In this document: positions 43,146 to 51,936 of the stretch, piece after piece
Layout of the letters: each line of letters starts with the position of its first letter
Numbering within the stretch: the stretch's first letter is position 1
Assembly (NCBI GenBank): GCA_964477085.1
Contig: CAYZDF010000007.1
Span: forward strand, 1 to 64,000
Source of the DNA: Dichloromethanomonas sp964477085
GTDB taxonomy: Bacteria; Bacillota; Desulfitobacteriia; Desulfitobacteriales; Syntrophobotulaceae
Length of the DNA stretch: 64,000 nt
Direction of reading: 5' to 3'
Made by a program: the position numbers and the translations under genes
Notes under the pieces: model-generated
Told to the model about the DNA's origin: nothing
Database searches by the model: none
The model's input: only the letters and a program-made list of their open reading frames with translations

Positions 43146-44426
43146 TTATCTCTTGCCCTTGGCATACGCCTCGGCTAAAAGCTGTATCGGATGAACAACA
43201 TTATGGTTTAGTCCGGCATTGATGACACCACTGGCAATCTGAAGCCTGCATGCGGGACAGCCCGTTGCAACGGTCTCCGTGTTGGTGGTTGCTATATCAG
43301 CAATTTTCTTGTTGGAAATCTTGCCGGATAGTTCGGGATGGACGATCATGAACGATCCTGCCATACCACAGCAACGGCCTGGTTCTTTCATCTCGATCAA
43401 TTCCAAGCCAGGGATGCTTTTTAGGATCTTACGAGGCTCCTTGTTGATACCCTGACCTCTGTTAAGATGGCAAGGATCATGATAAGTAACCTTACGTTTG
43501 ATTGTACCCAGACCCTCTTTCTTAAAGAGAACCACTTTTACCAGAAACTCGTGAATGTCATAGGTTTTCTTTTCCCATTTTTCTGCAAGCTTATGGTATT
43601 CCGGATCACCTTCCAGCAACTGGGCAAAGGAATGTTTCCAGGCTCCACCACAGGAAGAGCACGAAACGATAATGGCATTGACACCGGCTTTTTCAAACGC
43701 TTGAATATTTCTTTTGGCCATGTCAATGGCACTTTTGATATCACCATTGACAGATGCAGGAATCCCACAACATCCTTGTTCAGAGGGGATGATGACTTCA
43801 ACGTTATTCTCTCTTAATACATCAACCACAGCCTTACCCATATCTGTATAGAAGTAGTTGATCATACAGCCGGTGAAGAATCCTACCTTCATCTTCGGAT
43901 TAGGGACTTCCACCTTCTGATACATGGTGCGGAATGTCTTTGGCGCAAGATTAGGAAATACCTTATCTTTACCCAGGCCTACATCCAATCTCATTCTGGC
44001 ACCGTAATCCTTGCCTTCAACGCGTTTCATGGCCAGGCCCTGGAACTTACTGCCTGTCTTCATGCCGAAATCAAACAAACGTTGAAGTTTCAAGGTCTTA
44101 AAAATCACGCTCTTGATGGGATGCAGCCCTTTACGGCGGACAGCCTCTGCTCTTGCAGCCAGAATAATCTTATCGAAAGGCACCGCATTCGGACAGTTTT
44201 TGTTACAGGCCATGCAAGTCGTACAGAGCGAAAAGCGATCAGCAAGACCTTCTGTCATCTCAATCTTCCCTTCGAGAAGATGTTGGACAAGGCTGATCTT
44301 TCCTCTGGCAACCCCAACTTCCTGCAGGGTTTCTTTAAAAATAGGGCAAACTGCCTGGCAGTTACCACACTTCATACATTTGATCAGATATTCTTGAATC
44401 GAATCCAGAGAAGTATAGATTGACAT
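43146..44426 (-). CDS. glcF: Glycolate/lactate oxidase-type iron-sulfur subunit
   Basis: A 426-residue protein with two N-terminal 4Fe-4S motifs (CMKCGNCQAVCP and CTTCMACNKNCP) and two CCG domains (GCCGIPAS at about 220, RCCGMAGSF at about 350), the GlcF layout. It receives electrons from the FAD subunit encoded just upstream (3-base gap). In anaerobes such pairs oxidise lactate or glycolate; which one cannot be read. Last gene before a terminator. Confidence 0.9.
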   Translation of the reverse strand: MSIYTSLDSIQEYLIKCMKCGNCQAVCPIFKETLQEVGVARGKISLVQHLLEGKIEMTEGLADRFSLCTTCMACNKNCPNAVPFDKIILAARAEAVRRKGLHPIKSVIFKTLKLQRLFDFGMKTGSKFQGLAMKRVEGKDYGARMRLDVGLGKDKVFPNLAPKTFRTMYQKVEVPNPKMKVGFFTGCMINYFYTDMGKAVVDVLRENNVEVIIPSEQGCCGIPASVNGDIKSAIDMAKRNIQAFEKAGVNAIIVSCSSCGGAWKHSFAQLLEGDPEYHKLAEKWEKKTYDIHEFLVKVVLFKKEGLGTIKRKVTYHDPCHLNRGQGINKEPRKILKSIPGLELIEMKEPGRCCGMAGSFMIVHPELSGKISNKKIADIATTNTETVATGCPACRLQIASGVINAGLNHNVVHPIQLLAEAYAKGKR

Positions 44427-44429
44427 TGA

Positions 44430-45821
44430 TTACTCCTCCTTTATCACCATTTTGCCAGGATTGAGGATATAATTGGGATCAAGTGCTTCTTTGATGCGGC
44501 GGATGGTATCAACTCCGGCTGGGCCGAATTCCAAAGGAAGGTACTTCACTTTTCCGATACCAATACCATGCTCGCCGGAGAGAGTTCCGTCCAAAGCAAT
44601 CGCAGCTTTGAAGATCTCATCGACGGCTTGTTCCATACGATGCACTTCATCCTGATCTCTGGGATCGATAGTAATGGTTGGATGAAGGTTACCGTCCCCA
44701 GCGTGACCGTAGGTTCCGATCATAAGATTATATTTCTCGGCAATACGACGTATTTCTTTAATTACCTTAGGAATGTTGCTGCGTGGAACAGTGGCGTCTT
44801 CCAAAACAAGCGCAGGTTTGACCTGAGCGAGAGATGGCAAAGCATTACGACGAGCGAACCAGATAAGATCTCTTTCTTCGTCTGTTTTCGCTACTTTAAT
44901 ATCGACAGCTCCGTTCTCACGGCAGACCTTCTCCACTAGTGGCGCTTCCCTCTCCACCACTTCTTTATAGCCATCTACTTCAATGAGAAGAACCGCTTGG
45001 GCATCTACCGGCAGTCCGGCATGGGTAAAGTTTTCTACCGTTCTGATGGTGACATTATCCATAATCTCAAGAGTCGCAGGAATAACTTTATTGCGGATGA
45101 TAGCGGAGATCGCATTTCCTGCTTTGTCCAAATCATCGAAAACAGCCAGCATACTCTTTCTTGCTTCAGGTGCAGGAATGAGCTTAACCAGAAGCCTGGT
45201 GATGATACCTAAAGTACCTTCAGCACCTGTGAAGAGTGCGGTAAGATCGTAGCCGGACACGTTTTTAACAGTCTTACCACCCCATTTAATGACATCCCCA
45301 TTGGCCAGAACAAGCTCCATACCCATGATATAGTGTTTAGTTACACCATATTTGAGTCCTCTTAAGCCACCTGAACATTCAGAGACAGATCCCCCCATGG
45401 TTGCGGTGGAAACTGTACCGGGATCGGGAGGATAAATTAAACCATGTGGTACTGCTGCATTATTAAGGTCCTGAATAATAACACCCGGTTGAACCGTTGC
45501 ACAGAGATTATCAGCATCAACTTCCAAAATCTTATTCATTTTCATGGTAGTCAGTACAATACCCTTTTTAATCGGAATTGCACCACCACTTAAGTTGGTA
45601 CCTGATCCTCTTGGATAGATTGGTACATTATAACGGTTAGCAATTTTAACCACCTCGACGACGTGTTCGGTAGTTACGGGTGTAACGACGACATCAGGTT
45701 CAACACTTGGAACAGCGGCAGTCGCATCGTAAGAGTATGTGACTAAATCTTCTTTTTCACTTAGAACATTTTCCTTACCTAAAGCTTTAATCAGTTCGTT
45801 TAGAACTTCCTTGGTGAACAT
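44430..45821 (-). CDS. glcD: FAD-linked 2-hydroxyacid dehydrogenase (GlcD-like)
   Basis: A 463-residue FAD_binding_4 / FAD-oxidase_C protein. YPRGSGTNLSGGA is the FAD pyrophosphate motif, YPPDPGTVSTATMGGSV follows, and the C-terminus has YGHAGDGNLHPTI and SGEHGIGIGK. It oxidises D-lactate or glycolate. ATG 45821 is chosen because AAGGAGG then stands nine bases upstream; the ATG at 45830 touches the site. A FadR-type regulator gene and a palindromic operator-like site lie upstream. Confidence 0.92.
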   Translation of the reverse strand: MFTKEVLNELIKALGKENVLSEKEDLVTYSYDATAAVPSVEPDVVVTPVTTEHVVEVVKIANRYNVPIYPRGSGTNLSGGAIPIKKGIVLTTMKMNKILEVDADNLCATVQPGVIIQDLNNAAVPHGLIYPPDPGTVSTATMGGSVSECSGGLRGLKYGVTKHYIMGMELVLANGDVIKWGGKTVKNVSGYDLTALFTGAEGTLGIITRLLVKLIPAPEARKSMLAVFDDLDKAGNAISAIIRNKVIPATLEIMDNVTIRTVENFTHAGLPVDAQAVLLIEVDGYKEVVEREAPLVEKVCRENGAVDIKVAKTDEERDLIWFARRNALPSLAQVKPALVLEDATVPRSNIPKVIKEIRRIAEKYNLMIGTYGHAGDGNLHPTITIDPRDQDEVHRMEQAVDEIFKAAIALDGTLSGEHGIGIGKVKYLPLEFGPAGVDTIRRIKEALDPNYILNPGKMVIKEE

Positions 45822-45857
45822 TACTATCATCCTCCTTATTTATTTAAAATATATTGC

Positions 45858-45866
45858 GGTCTGACC
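45858..45866. promoter_or_regulatory. Probable FadR/LldR-type operator
   Basis: GGTCTGACC is a perfect palindrome in the TGGTnnnACCA style bound by FadR-subfamily GntR regulators. It lies about 20 bases downstream of the glcD -10 box, where a repressor would block transcription, and the FadR-type gene is next door. Confidence 0.6.
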
Positions 45867-45886
45867 ATAATACATATTACAAATTT

Positions 45887-45915
45887 ATTATAGTTTCCCA
45901 AACACAACTTGTAAA
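45887..45915 (-). promoter_or_regulatory. Sigma-A promoter of glcD-glcF
   Basis: Minus strand: TTTACA (45910-45915), 17-base spacer, TATAAT (45887-45892). Predicted start near 45880, about 60 bases before the glcD ATG. Confidence 0.75.
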
Positions 45916-46028
45916 CATTTTAATTTCTGAAAAATTAGACTTTGTTGTGTTTCTTTAACAATAAATTTAAATAATTCGTAGAGAATGACTATTAGTAAGT
46001 AACACGAATGATAATTCTTAGATAACTC

Positions 46029-46733
46029 CTAATGACGCATCCTTTTTAATTCTCTTTCGACCTTAAGCAAGTGTTCGTGCATGAGCTGACGAGCAGTTTC
46101 ATTATCCCTGGCGGCTATCGCCAGATAAATTTCCCGGTGTTCTTCATACAACCTTTGGGTAGAACCGGAATTCAGCCAAAGAGCCCTTGTGACATGGAGT
46201 GTTTCACTGATAATCTCCTGGACAGTATTCATCAGTCGGTCTAGCAAAGGGTTTTTAGTGGCCTTAGCCAGCGCCAGATGGAATGCTAAGTCGATGTTTT
46301 CACTGTTGACTGCTTCAGGCAAGTCACTTTCCATCTCTTCAATCAAGCTGCGCATAGTGTCAAGATCTTCATTTTCTCTCCGTTGAGCAGCAAGATCTGC
46401 TGCTTCAATCTCTAAAGCTTTCCTTACTTCCAGGATATTTTGAATTTGATCTTTTTCCAGAAGTAAAATAAAGCTTAAAGGCTCGATGATGGCGTTAGAT
46501 GAGGATCGTTTGACGTAAATACCCTCTCCCTGGCGTATTTCTAAAATTCCAGTAAGACTTAGGGCTGATAAGGCTTCCCTTACTGAGGTTCGACTTACCT
46601 CGAACCTTTCAGCTAATTCCATCTCCGTTGGAAGCTTATCCCCTGGTTTAAGATGTCCCTGTTTCATGAATGATTTTATTTGCTCCAAAATAATTTCCGT
46701 CGTTCTTCGATTTTTAATAGGTTTTATTTCCAT
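46029..46733 (-). CDS. FadR-subfamily GntR regulator
   Basis: A 234-residue protein with an N-terminal winged helix (GDKLPTEMELAERFEVSRTSVREALSAL region, about 36-63) and a C-terminal FCD ligand-binding domain. ATG 46733 has GAGGGG nine bases upstream. Regulators of this type (LldR, PdhR, GlcC) control lactate, pyruvate or glycolate genes; next to glcDF it probably senses the substrate of that enzyme. The operator-like site at 45858 fits. Confidence 0.88.
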   Translation of the reverse strand: MEIKPIKNRRTTEIILEQIKSFMKQGHLKPGDKLPTEMELAERFEVSRTSVREALSALSLTGILEIRQGEGIYVKRSSSNAIIEPLSFILLLEKDQIQNILEVRKALEIEAADLAAQRRENEDLDTMRSLIEEMESDLPEAVNSENIDLAFHLALAKATKNPLLDRLMNTVQEIISETLHVTRALWLNSGSTQRLYEEHREIYLAIAARDNETARQLMHEHLLKVERELKRMRH

Positions 46734-46999
46734 ATTGACCATCCCCTCTATTTTTCATTGTTTTTCTAAGCAACGTATTAAGTTTTATGATTTTCTTGTA
46801 TTATCATATATTTTTTAACTTGTATGACGTCTTACCTTACTACATCGGATTATATCATAAAATTAACTTTAAGGTTAGGAGAAATAAGGTAAAGCAAAAA
46901 AACATTTAAATTGGTTTAATAATTTTCTCAAATCTTTGCTTTCCGGATAAATCTTATGTTATTGAGCAAACTATTGGAAAAAACATAAGAGGTGATTCT

Positions 47000-47692
47000 A
47001 TGTCTCTACGTCCACGTTCACTTCTCATAATAACAACATTTTTGCTTGTACTGACTGTCTGTACATCATCCATAAGTAATGCAGCACTAGGAGACAGGGT
47101 ATTGGCCAGGGGGTCTAGAGGCCCTGAAGTATCTGAACTGCAAAAAAGACTGCAAATGCTTGGTTATGTGGTTGGACCTATCGATGGAATCTTTGGTCGT
47201 CAGACTGAAGCCAGAGTACGATTATTCCAGAAAGAACACGGCCTAGCAATTGATGGGATCGCCGGTCCTCGAACCATAGGTGAATTAAAAAGACTTACCG
47301 GACAAAGTGTTACTGCCGGCGGAACCAGAGTGGGATATAAGAGTTCTGACATCAATCTCCTGGCCAAGCTTGTCAGTGCAGAAGCAAAGGGAGAACCGTA
47401 CAAAGGTCAGATCGCTGTTGCTGCAGTGGTCTTAAACCGAGTTAAGAGTTCATCCTTTCCTAATTCCATTCCGGACGTCATCTATGAGCCAGGAGCTTTT
47501 TCTCCTGTAGCAAACGGCGAGATTTGGAAAGAGCCCGTATCTTCAGCTATCAATGCCGTTAATGAAGCACTAACCGGTACAGATCCTTGTTATGGGGCAT
47601 TGTTCTTTTTCAACCCAGCAAAAACAAGCAATGCCTTTATCTGGTCAAGACCTCAGATCATTAAAATTGGTAATCACATCTTCACGCGTTAG
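47000..47692 (+). CDS. sleB: Spore cortex-lytic enzyme
   Basis: A 230-residue secreted enzyme: signal peptide (about 1-29), a peptidoglycan-binding repeat (GPEVSELQKRLQMLGYVVGP, about 40-100) and the SleB catalytic domain (KLVSAEAKGEPYKGQIAVAA, with the conserved Glu). SleB is a lytic transglycosylase that breaks cortex muramic-delta-lactam peptidoglycan during germination. AAGAGGTG precedes the ATG. Followed 12 bases later by ypeB, as in Bacillus and many Clostridia. Confidence 0.94.
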   Translation: MSLRPRSLLIITTFLLVLTVCTSSISNAALGDRVLARGSRGPEVSELQKRLQMLGYVVGPIDGIFGRQTEARVRLFQKEHGLAIDGIAGPRTIGELKRLTGQSVTAGGTRVGYKSSDINLLAKLVSAEAKGEPYKGQIAVAAVVLNRVKSSSFPNSIPDVIYEPGAFSPVANGEIWKEPVSSAINAVNEALTGTDPCYGALFFFNPAKTSNAFIWSRPQIIKIGNHIFTR

Positions 47693-47704
47693 GGGGAAAC
47701 GATA

Positions 47705-49075
47705 ATGGAAAGAAAGTTTTGGCTTCCTGCCTTAGCCGTCTTACTCACAATCTCGCTCCTTTGGAGTGTAAGTGAATACAGGAGGGCTGATGACTTAAGA
47801 GTCGCGACCGAAAATCAATACCGCAGATCCTTGTCCGATTTTGTAACGCAACTTGACGGCTTAGAAACTAATCTGGCAAAAAGCCGTGCAGCCAGCACCC
47901 CCACCCAACAGGTTTTTTACTTAAGCCAATCCTCGCATCAAAGCTACCTGGCGGTTAAAGATCTCTCACTTCTTCCGGCTGAGAAGTTTGGACTTGGGTA
48001 TATCAATCAATTTCTCAATCAGGTCGGGGAGTTCTCTAATGTACTGACTCAGCAGGTTGCCAAAGGTGACTTAATCAAACCAGACCAGGAAAAAACGTTG
48101 GCAGAGATGCACAAACGCCTTATTAATGCTAATCGTGATGTTCAAGAAATGTATGTTGATCTAAACGTTGAAAACATCGCCTGGTTCGACAAGTCTTCAA
48201 GCCAAGCTATTTGGCCCAATCGAAATCGAGTCGCCCCTGCTTCTACGGAGGGACAACCCGATCAGTCACCTAAACCAGGATCCGTTCGGTCAGGATTAGA
48301 ACAACTCGATGCTTCTCTGCAAAAATTACCCCCTTTCTCGTATACCGGTCAAACGGATACTCACTCTGTCCCCGAGCCTCTGGGGCTTCCCAAGAGCGTT
48401 GTAACTGAAGAAGAAGCGACCGATATAGCTACTGATTTTTTAAAGACCATCGGCTATACCAACGCTTCACCCCAACTCTCCGGTACAACCAATGGTCCCT
48501 TCAGCGGCTATATTTACAAATGGAATAGTACTACCTTGGACGTCTGCAAAAGAGGTGGTGTTGTTACATTATTCAGGGATGAGCGACCACTTGATTTACA
48601 GACTTTGACTTCTGAACAGGCCGCATCACAAGCGATAGTTACACTTCAAAAACTCGGTTGGAACGATTTCATCAACACAGCAACCGAAGATTTTGGCGGA
48701 TACATTCAATTAGAAGCAGTCAGCGAAGAACAGGACATCCGGATATACCCAGACAAGATCCGTTTAACAGTCGGAAAAGATAACGGAAGGATTACAGGTT
48801 ATGATTCAACTCCTTACTGGTTATTCCACCATAACCGAAACTTAAAACAGAAGATCACTCTCACCAAGGCCAAAAGCAAACTTCAATCTGGTATAAAGGT
48901 AAAGGAAAGCAGAATGGCTGTGATTCCCTTACCTGGTTGGCAAGAAGCATTCTGTTATGAATTCCGGGGGAACCTGGACGACGAAGAGTATTTAATCTAT
49001 ATCAATGCCGTAGATGGTACAGAAGAAAAAATCAATCGTATTATTAAAACCCCCAGAGGTGAATTCCTACATTAA
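47705..49075 (+). CDS. ypeB: Germination protein YpeB
   Basis: A 456-residue protein with an N-terminal membrane helix (about 7-22), a helical N-terminal domain and C-terminal PepSY-type repeats (TEEEATDIATDFLKTIGY and a later LTKAKSKLQ copy). YpeB is needed for SleB to be held in the dormant spore. The pair forms an operon ending at the terminator at 49123. Length is usual for the family. Confidence 0.93.
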   Translation: MERKFWLPALAVLLTISLLWSVSEYRRADDLRVATENQYRRSLSDFVTQLDGLETNLAKSRAASTPTQQVFYLSQSSHQSYLAVKDLSLLPAEKFGLGYINQFLNQVGEFSNVLTQQVAKGDLIKPDQEKTLAEMHKRLINANRDVQEMYVDLNVENIAWFDKSSSQAIWPNRNRVAPASTEGQPDQSPKPGSVRSGLEQLDASLQKLPPFSYTGQTDTHSVPEPLGLPKSVVTEEEATDIATDFLKTIGYTNASPQLSGTTNGPFSGYIYKWNSTTLDVCKRGGVVTLFRDERPLDLQTLTSEQAASQAIVTLQKLGWNDFINTATEDFGGYIQLEAVSEEQDIRIYPDKIRLTVGKDNGRITGYDSTPYWLFHHNRNLKQKITLTKAKSKLQSGIKVKESRMAVIPLPGWQEAFCYEFRGNLDDEEYLIYINAVDGTEEKINRIIKTPRGEFLH

Positions 49076-49122
49076 CAATAAACAGTAGGGGCTGCCACGA
49101 TAACAGGTCTTAAGAAAAGAAC

Positions 49123-49162
49123 AAAAGACGGTAACTAGCACATGCTGGTAGCCGTCTTTTTG
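49123..49162 (+). terminator. Terminator of sleB-ypeB
   Basis: AAAAGACGG (49123-49131) pairs with CCGTCTTTT (49152-49160), and the inner ACTAGCA/TGCTGGT extends the stem; T run follows. Confidence 0.9.
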
Positions 49163-49253
49163 GCGTAAAATGTAATTATTTATCTGTAAATACTTATACC
49201 AATATATTTAAGACTCTCAATAAAAATCAAACCCAATATATCTATACCATTCC

Positions 49254-49281
49254 TTGACTTCATGACATCATTTGTTATACA
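49254..49281 (+). promoter_or_regulatory. Promoter of the Crp/Fnr gene
   Basis: TTGACT (49254-49259) and TATACA (49276-49281), 16 bases apart, 37 bases before the start codon. Confidence 0.6.
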
Positions 49282-49317
49282 GTACAAATAATAAGGGAAA
49301 TATTAGGTAGGTTAAAG

Positions 49318-50010
49318 ATGTACGAAAAATGGCTTGATACTTTATCTCAATGTGCATTATTTGAAAATATCCGTAGAGATCAAATGCTTAGTATTCTCAC
49401 TTGTATGAATCTGAGGATCTCTGAACACAAGAAGAATGATTACCTAACAAATGCCGGTGAAGACTTGTCTCAAATCGGTGTCGTGTTAAGTGGCACTGTG
49501 GCGTTGACTAAAGATACTGTGATGGGAAACAGAGTCATTATAGGTTTATTAGGGGCAGGAGAGATGTTTGGGGAGATGGCTGCTTACTCAGGTAATAAAT
49601 CCTGGCCAGTTTCTGTAATAGCTCAGACCAATTGTACCGTTATGTTCTTTCCTCAAGATAAAATAGTTGGCTGCTGTGATAAGGTGTGTATCAGTCATAA
49701 ACAACTGATTCTGAATATGTTAAAGGTGGTCTCGAACCGTGCCCTAATGCTCAATAAAAAAGTGGAGTATCTGTCCATTAAAAGCTTAAGAGGAAAGATT
49801 AGTTCTTTCCTTTTGGAAGAACATAAAAAATCTGGAAATAAAACCTTCCAATTAGAACTTAATCGAAACGAGTTAGCGGATTTCATTAATGTCTCACGCC
49901 CTTCCCTGTCACGTGAGTTATGCAAGATGCGCGATGAAGGCCTGATTGATTTTCATGGTACTGCGATTAAGATCGAGGATATTGAAGCCTTGAAAGAACT
50001 TAGCGAGTAG
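49318..50010 (+). CDS. Crp/Fnr-family transcriptional regulator
   Basis: A 230-residue regulator: cyclic-nucleotide-binding-like domain (about 15-130, with GAGEMFGEMAAYSG) and a C-terminal winged helix (LNRNELADFINVSRPSLSRE). There is no canonical FNR cluster of N-terminal cysteines, although several Cys residues occur (C12, C29 and a CCDKVC group near 121). It ends three bases from the convergent nifV gene. Its position beside the nif cluster suggests, but does not prove, a link to nitrogen or redox control. Confidence 0.88.
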   Translation: MYEKWLDTLSQCALFENIRRDQMLSILTCMNLRISEHKKNDYLTNAGEDLSQIGVVLSGTVALTKDTVMGNRVIIGLLGAGEMFGEMAAYSGNKSWPVSVIAQTNCTVMFFPQDKIVGCCDKVCISHKQLILNMLKVVSNRALMLNKKVEYLSIKSLRGKISSFLLEEHKKSGNKTFQLELNRNELADFINVSRPSLSRELCKMRDEGLIDFHGTAIKIEDIEALKELSE

Positions 50011-50013
50011 ATT

Positions 50014-51159
50014 TTACTTAGGACTTAACAACAAATACAATTCTTCCTCAAATATTTGTTTCTTTTCATCGGCGTTATTAATAAACCTTTCATATATCTT
50101 TTCAAGATCTTTTTTATGAAAAGTATAACCAAGCTCATGTAATTTGTATTTAAGTGCCGTTTTACCAGACCGGGCACTGAGGATTATTTTACTTTTAGGA
50201 GCACCTATAGTTTCTGGATCAATGATTTCATAGGTGCTTCTTTCTTTGATTATCCCGTCCTGATGGATCCCTGCATAGTGGATGTAAACGTTTGATCCCA
50301 CGATGGCTTTATTACTCGCAACTGAGATTCCGGTTATCTTTGATACCAACTGACTTGTGTAATAAATCTCTTTAGCTTTAATATTGGAGTAAATATCACT
50401 GTATTCGTCGAAGGTTGTCAATGCCATTATTATTTCCTCAATAGAGGCATTGCCGGCTCTCTCCCCTATCCCATTGATGGTTCCTTCTATTTGATCGGCT
50501 CCTGCGCTTATACCTGCCAAAGAGTTGGCGGTAGCCATACCTAGATCATTATGACAGTGTGTACTTATCCTGACTTTATCGATATTCCTGACTTTATTGT
50601 TTAAATACTTTATGATCTCTGCGTATTTCCAAGGTGTTGCATAACCTACAGTATCGGATACCGTGATGACATTGGCCCCCGCTTGTATAACTTTTTCAAC
50701 TACCTGGCTTAAAAATGAAGGATCACTTCTTACTGCATCTTCTGCATAGAACTGTACATTATTTAGCTTTTTCTTAGCATATCTCACTGCACTGACCGCT
50801 TTTTCGATAACTTGCTGAGGTTTTAGTATTAACTTTTTTTCCATATGAATAGGAGAAACGGCCAATCCCAAATTAATGATCGGTGATTCGGCTTTTTTTA
50901 TTGCATCAAGACAGAGATCAATATCACCTTGTTTACATCTGGCTAAACCGCAAATAGCTGCTTCCTTGACTTCTTGGCTGATCAATTGTACTGACTTAAA
51001 ATCGCCCGGAGAAGAAGCAGGAAAACCGGCTTCAATGATATCAACACCTAATCTTACTAATTGTGTGGCTATTTCTAATTTCTGATGTCTGTTTAGTGTA
51101 AATCCCAGGGATTGTTCTCCATCTCTTAATGTTGTATCAAAAAAATACAGTTTTTTCAT
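50014..51159 (-). CDS. nifV: Homocitrate synthase
   Basis: A 381-residue DRE-TIM metallolyase that joins acetyl-CoA and 2-oxoglutarate to homocitrate, the organic ligand of FeMo-co. Motifs: DTTLRDGEQSLGF near the start, STHCHNDLGMATANSLAG, and GTINGIGERAGNASIEE. Isopropylmalate and citramalate synthases share these, so the name rests on the nif context. ATG 51159 is preceded by AAGGGGGTGA; a GTG at 51168 is less likely. Last gene of the nif cluster, 141 bases after the AnfO-like gene. Confidence 0.9.
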   Translation of the reverse strand: MKKLYFFDTTLRDGEQSLGFTLNRHQKLEIATQLVRLGVDIIEAGFPASSPGDFKSVQLISQEVKEAAICGLARCKQGDIDLCLDAIKKAESPIINLGLAVSPIHMEKKLILKPQQVIEKAVSAVRYAKKKLNNVQFYAEDAVRSDPSFLSQVVEKVIQAGANVITVSDTVGYATPWKYAEIIKYLNNKVRNIDKVRISTHCHNDLGMATANSLAGISAGADQIEGTINGIGERAGNASIEEIIMALTTFDEYSDIYSNIKAKEIYYTSQLVSKITGISVASNKAIVGSNVYIHYAGIHQDGIIKERSTYEIIDPETIGAPKSKIILSARSGKTALKYKLHELGYTFHKKDLEKIYERFINNADEKKQIFEEELYLLLSPK

Positions 51160-51300
51160 GTTTATCACCCCCTTAATTTATCTATTGATGATGACAAAAG
51201 CACCGTCTGAAATAATTCTAACGTCTTAAGACATGTTGTTCGCTCCAAATTAAATAGACCTACAAATTCCACAACATGCTTATTGGAAGGTTTTGAGATG

Positions 51301-51936
51301 TTACTTCTTCAGTGTTATCTTAACTTGGTTTCGACTTAATTCCTTGGTTTGCAGTGAAATTCTGCGCCTTAATACTTCCTCTTCCAGCCAAATCGGCATA
51401 TGGTTACAGATGATCTCCAGGGATTCAAAACTACCTCTACGCAAGAAAGGTAATAGTACTTGTTTAGAGGTCAATTGGACACTTTTTTCCTGGATTCCCT
51501 TAATTGAAATGGAGTAATTGCCAGGTGTTGTTTCAATAAAGCTGGAATCAACAGAGCTTTTCTCTTGTTGCTGTCCTTTCTTGCAAGTTTTTTCTGCACT
51601 TATTTCTTCCTGTAATTGGACATAGTCCAGGAAATCATATGGAATGCCATCACATTCCCAAACACTGCACTTAGCCTTTTCCAGAAAATAATAAGGCATT
51701 CCGGTAATACTTGAACCGACAAAGACTTTGCACTGATCGAGAAATACCAGCGTCTCCTCCATCTTCTGTCTGAAATCCATCATCTCCTGAATTTCTTTAA
51801 GAGAAAACCTCTTTTCTCGCGATACTCTCCAACTATTATTTTCTTGGACGAAAATAACAATTCTCCCTTCACCGTAGAATTTGGTTGTATTTCCATTATC
51901 TCCAAGAAATACTGCGATTTCAGCAGGCTTTTTCAT
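51301..51936 (-). CDS. AnfO-like nitrogenase accessory protein
   Basis: A 211-residue protein starting MKKPAEIAVFLGDNGNTTKF. The N-terminal domain resembles the NifX/NafY-like dinitrogenase iron-molybdenum cofactor fold, continuing with VFVGSSITGMPYYFLEKAKC, a pattern of the AnfO family first named in Fe-only nitrogenase operons. A Lys/Gln/Ser-rich linker precedes a C-terminal helical region. The ATG overlaps the nifB end by 17 bases, so it is made together with NifB. No anfHDGK genes are here, so it presumably serves cofactor handling for the Mo enzyme. Confidence 0.72.
   Translation of the reverse strand: MKKPAEIAVFLGDNGNTTKFYGEGRIVIFVQENNSWRVSREKRFSLKEIQEMMDFRQKMEETLVFLDQCKVFVGSSITGMPYYFLEKAKCSVWECDGIPYDFLDYVQLQEEISAEKTCKKGQQQEKSSVDSSFIETTPGNYSISIKGIQEKSVQLTSKQVLLPFLRRGSFESLEIICNHMPIWLEEEVLRRRISLQTKELSRNQVKITLKK

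Noticed and set aside
51223..51232. GTCTTAAGAC palindrome between the AnfO-like gene and nifV
   Set aside because: A single 10-bp palindrome in A+T-rich spacer with no promoter context; could be chance.
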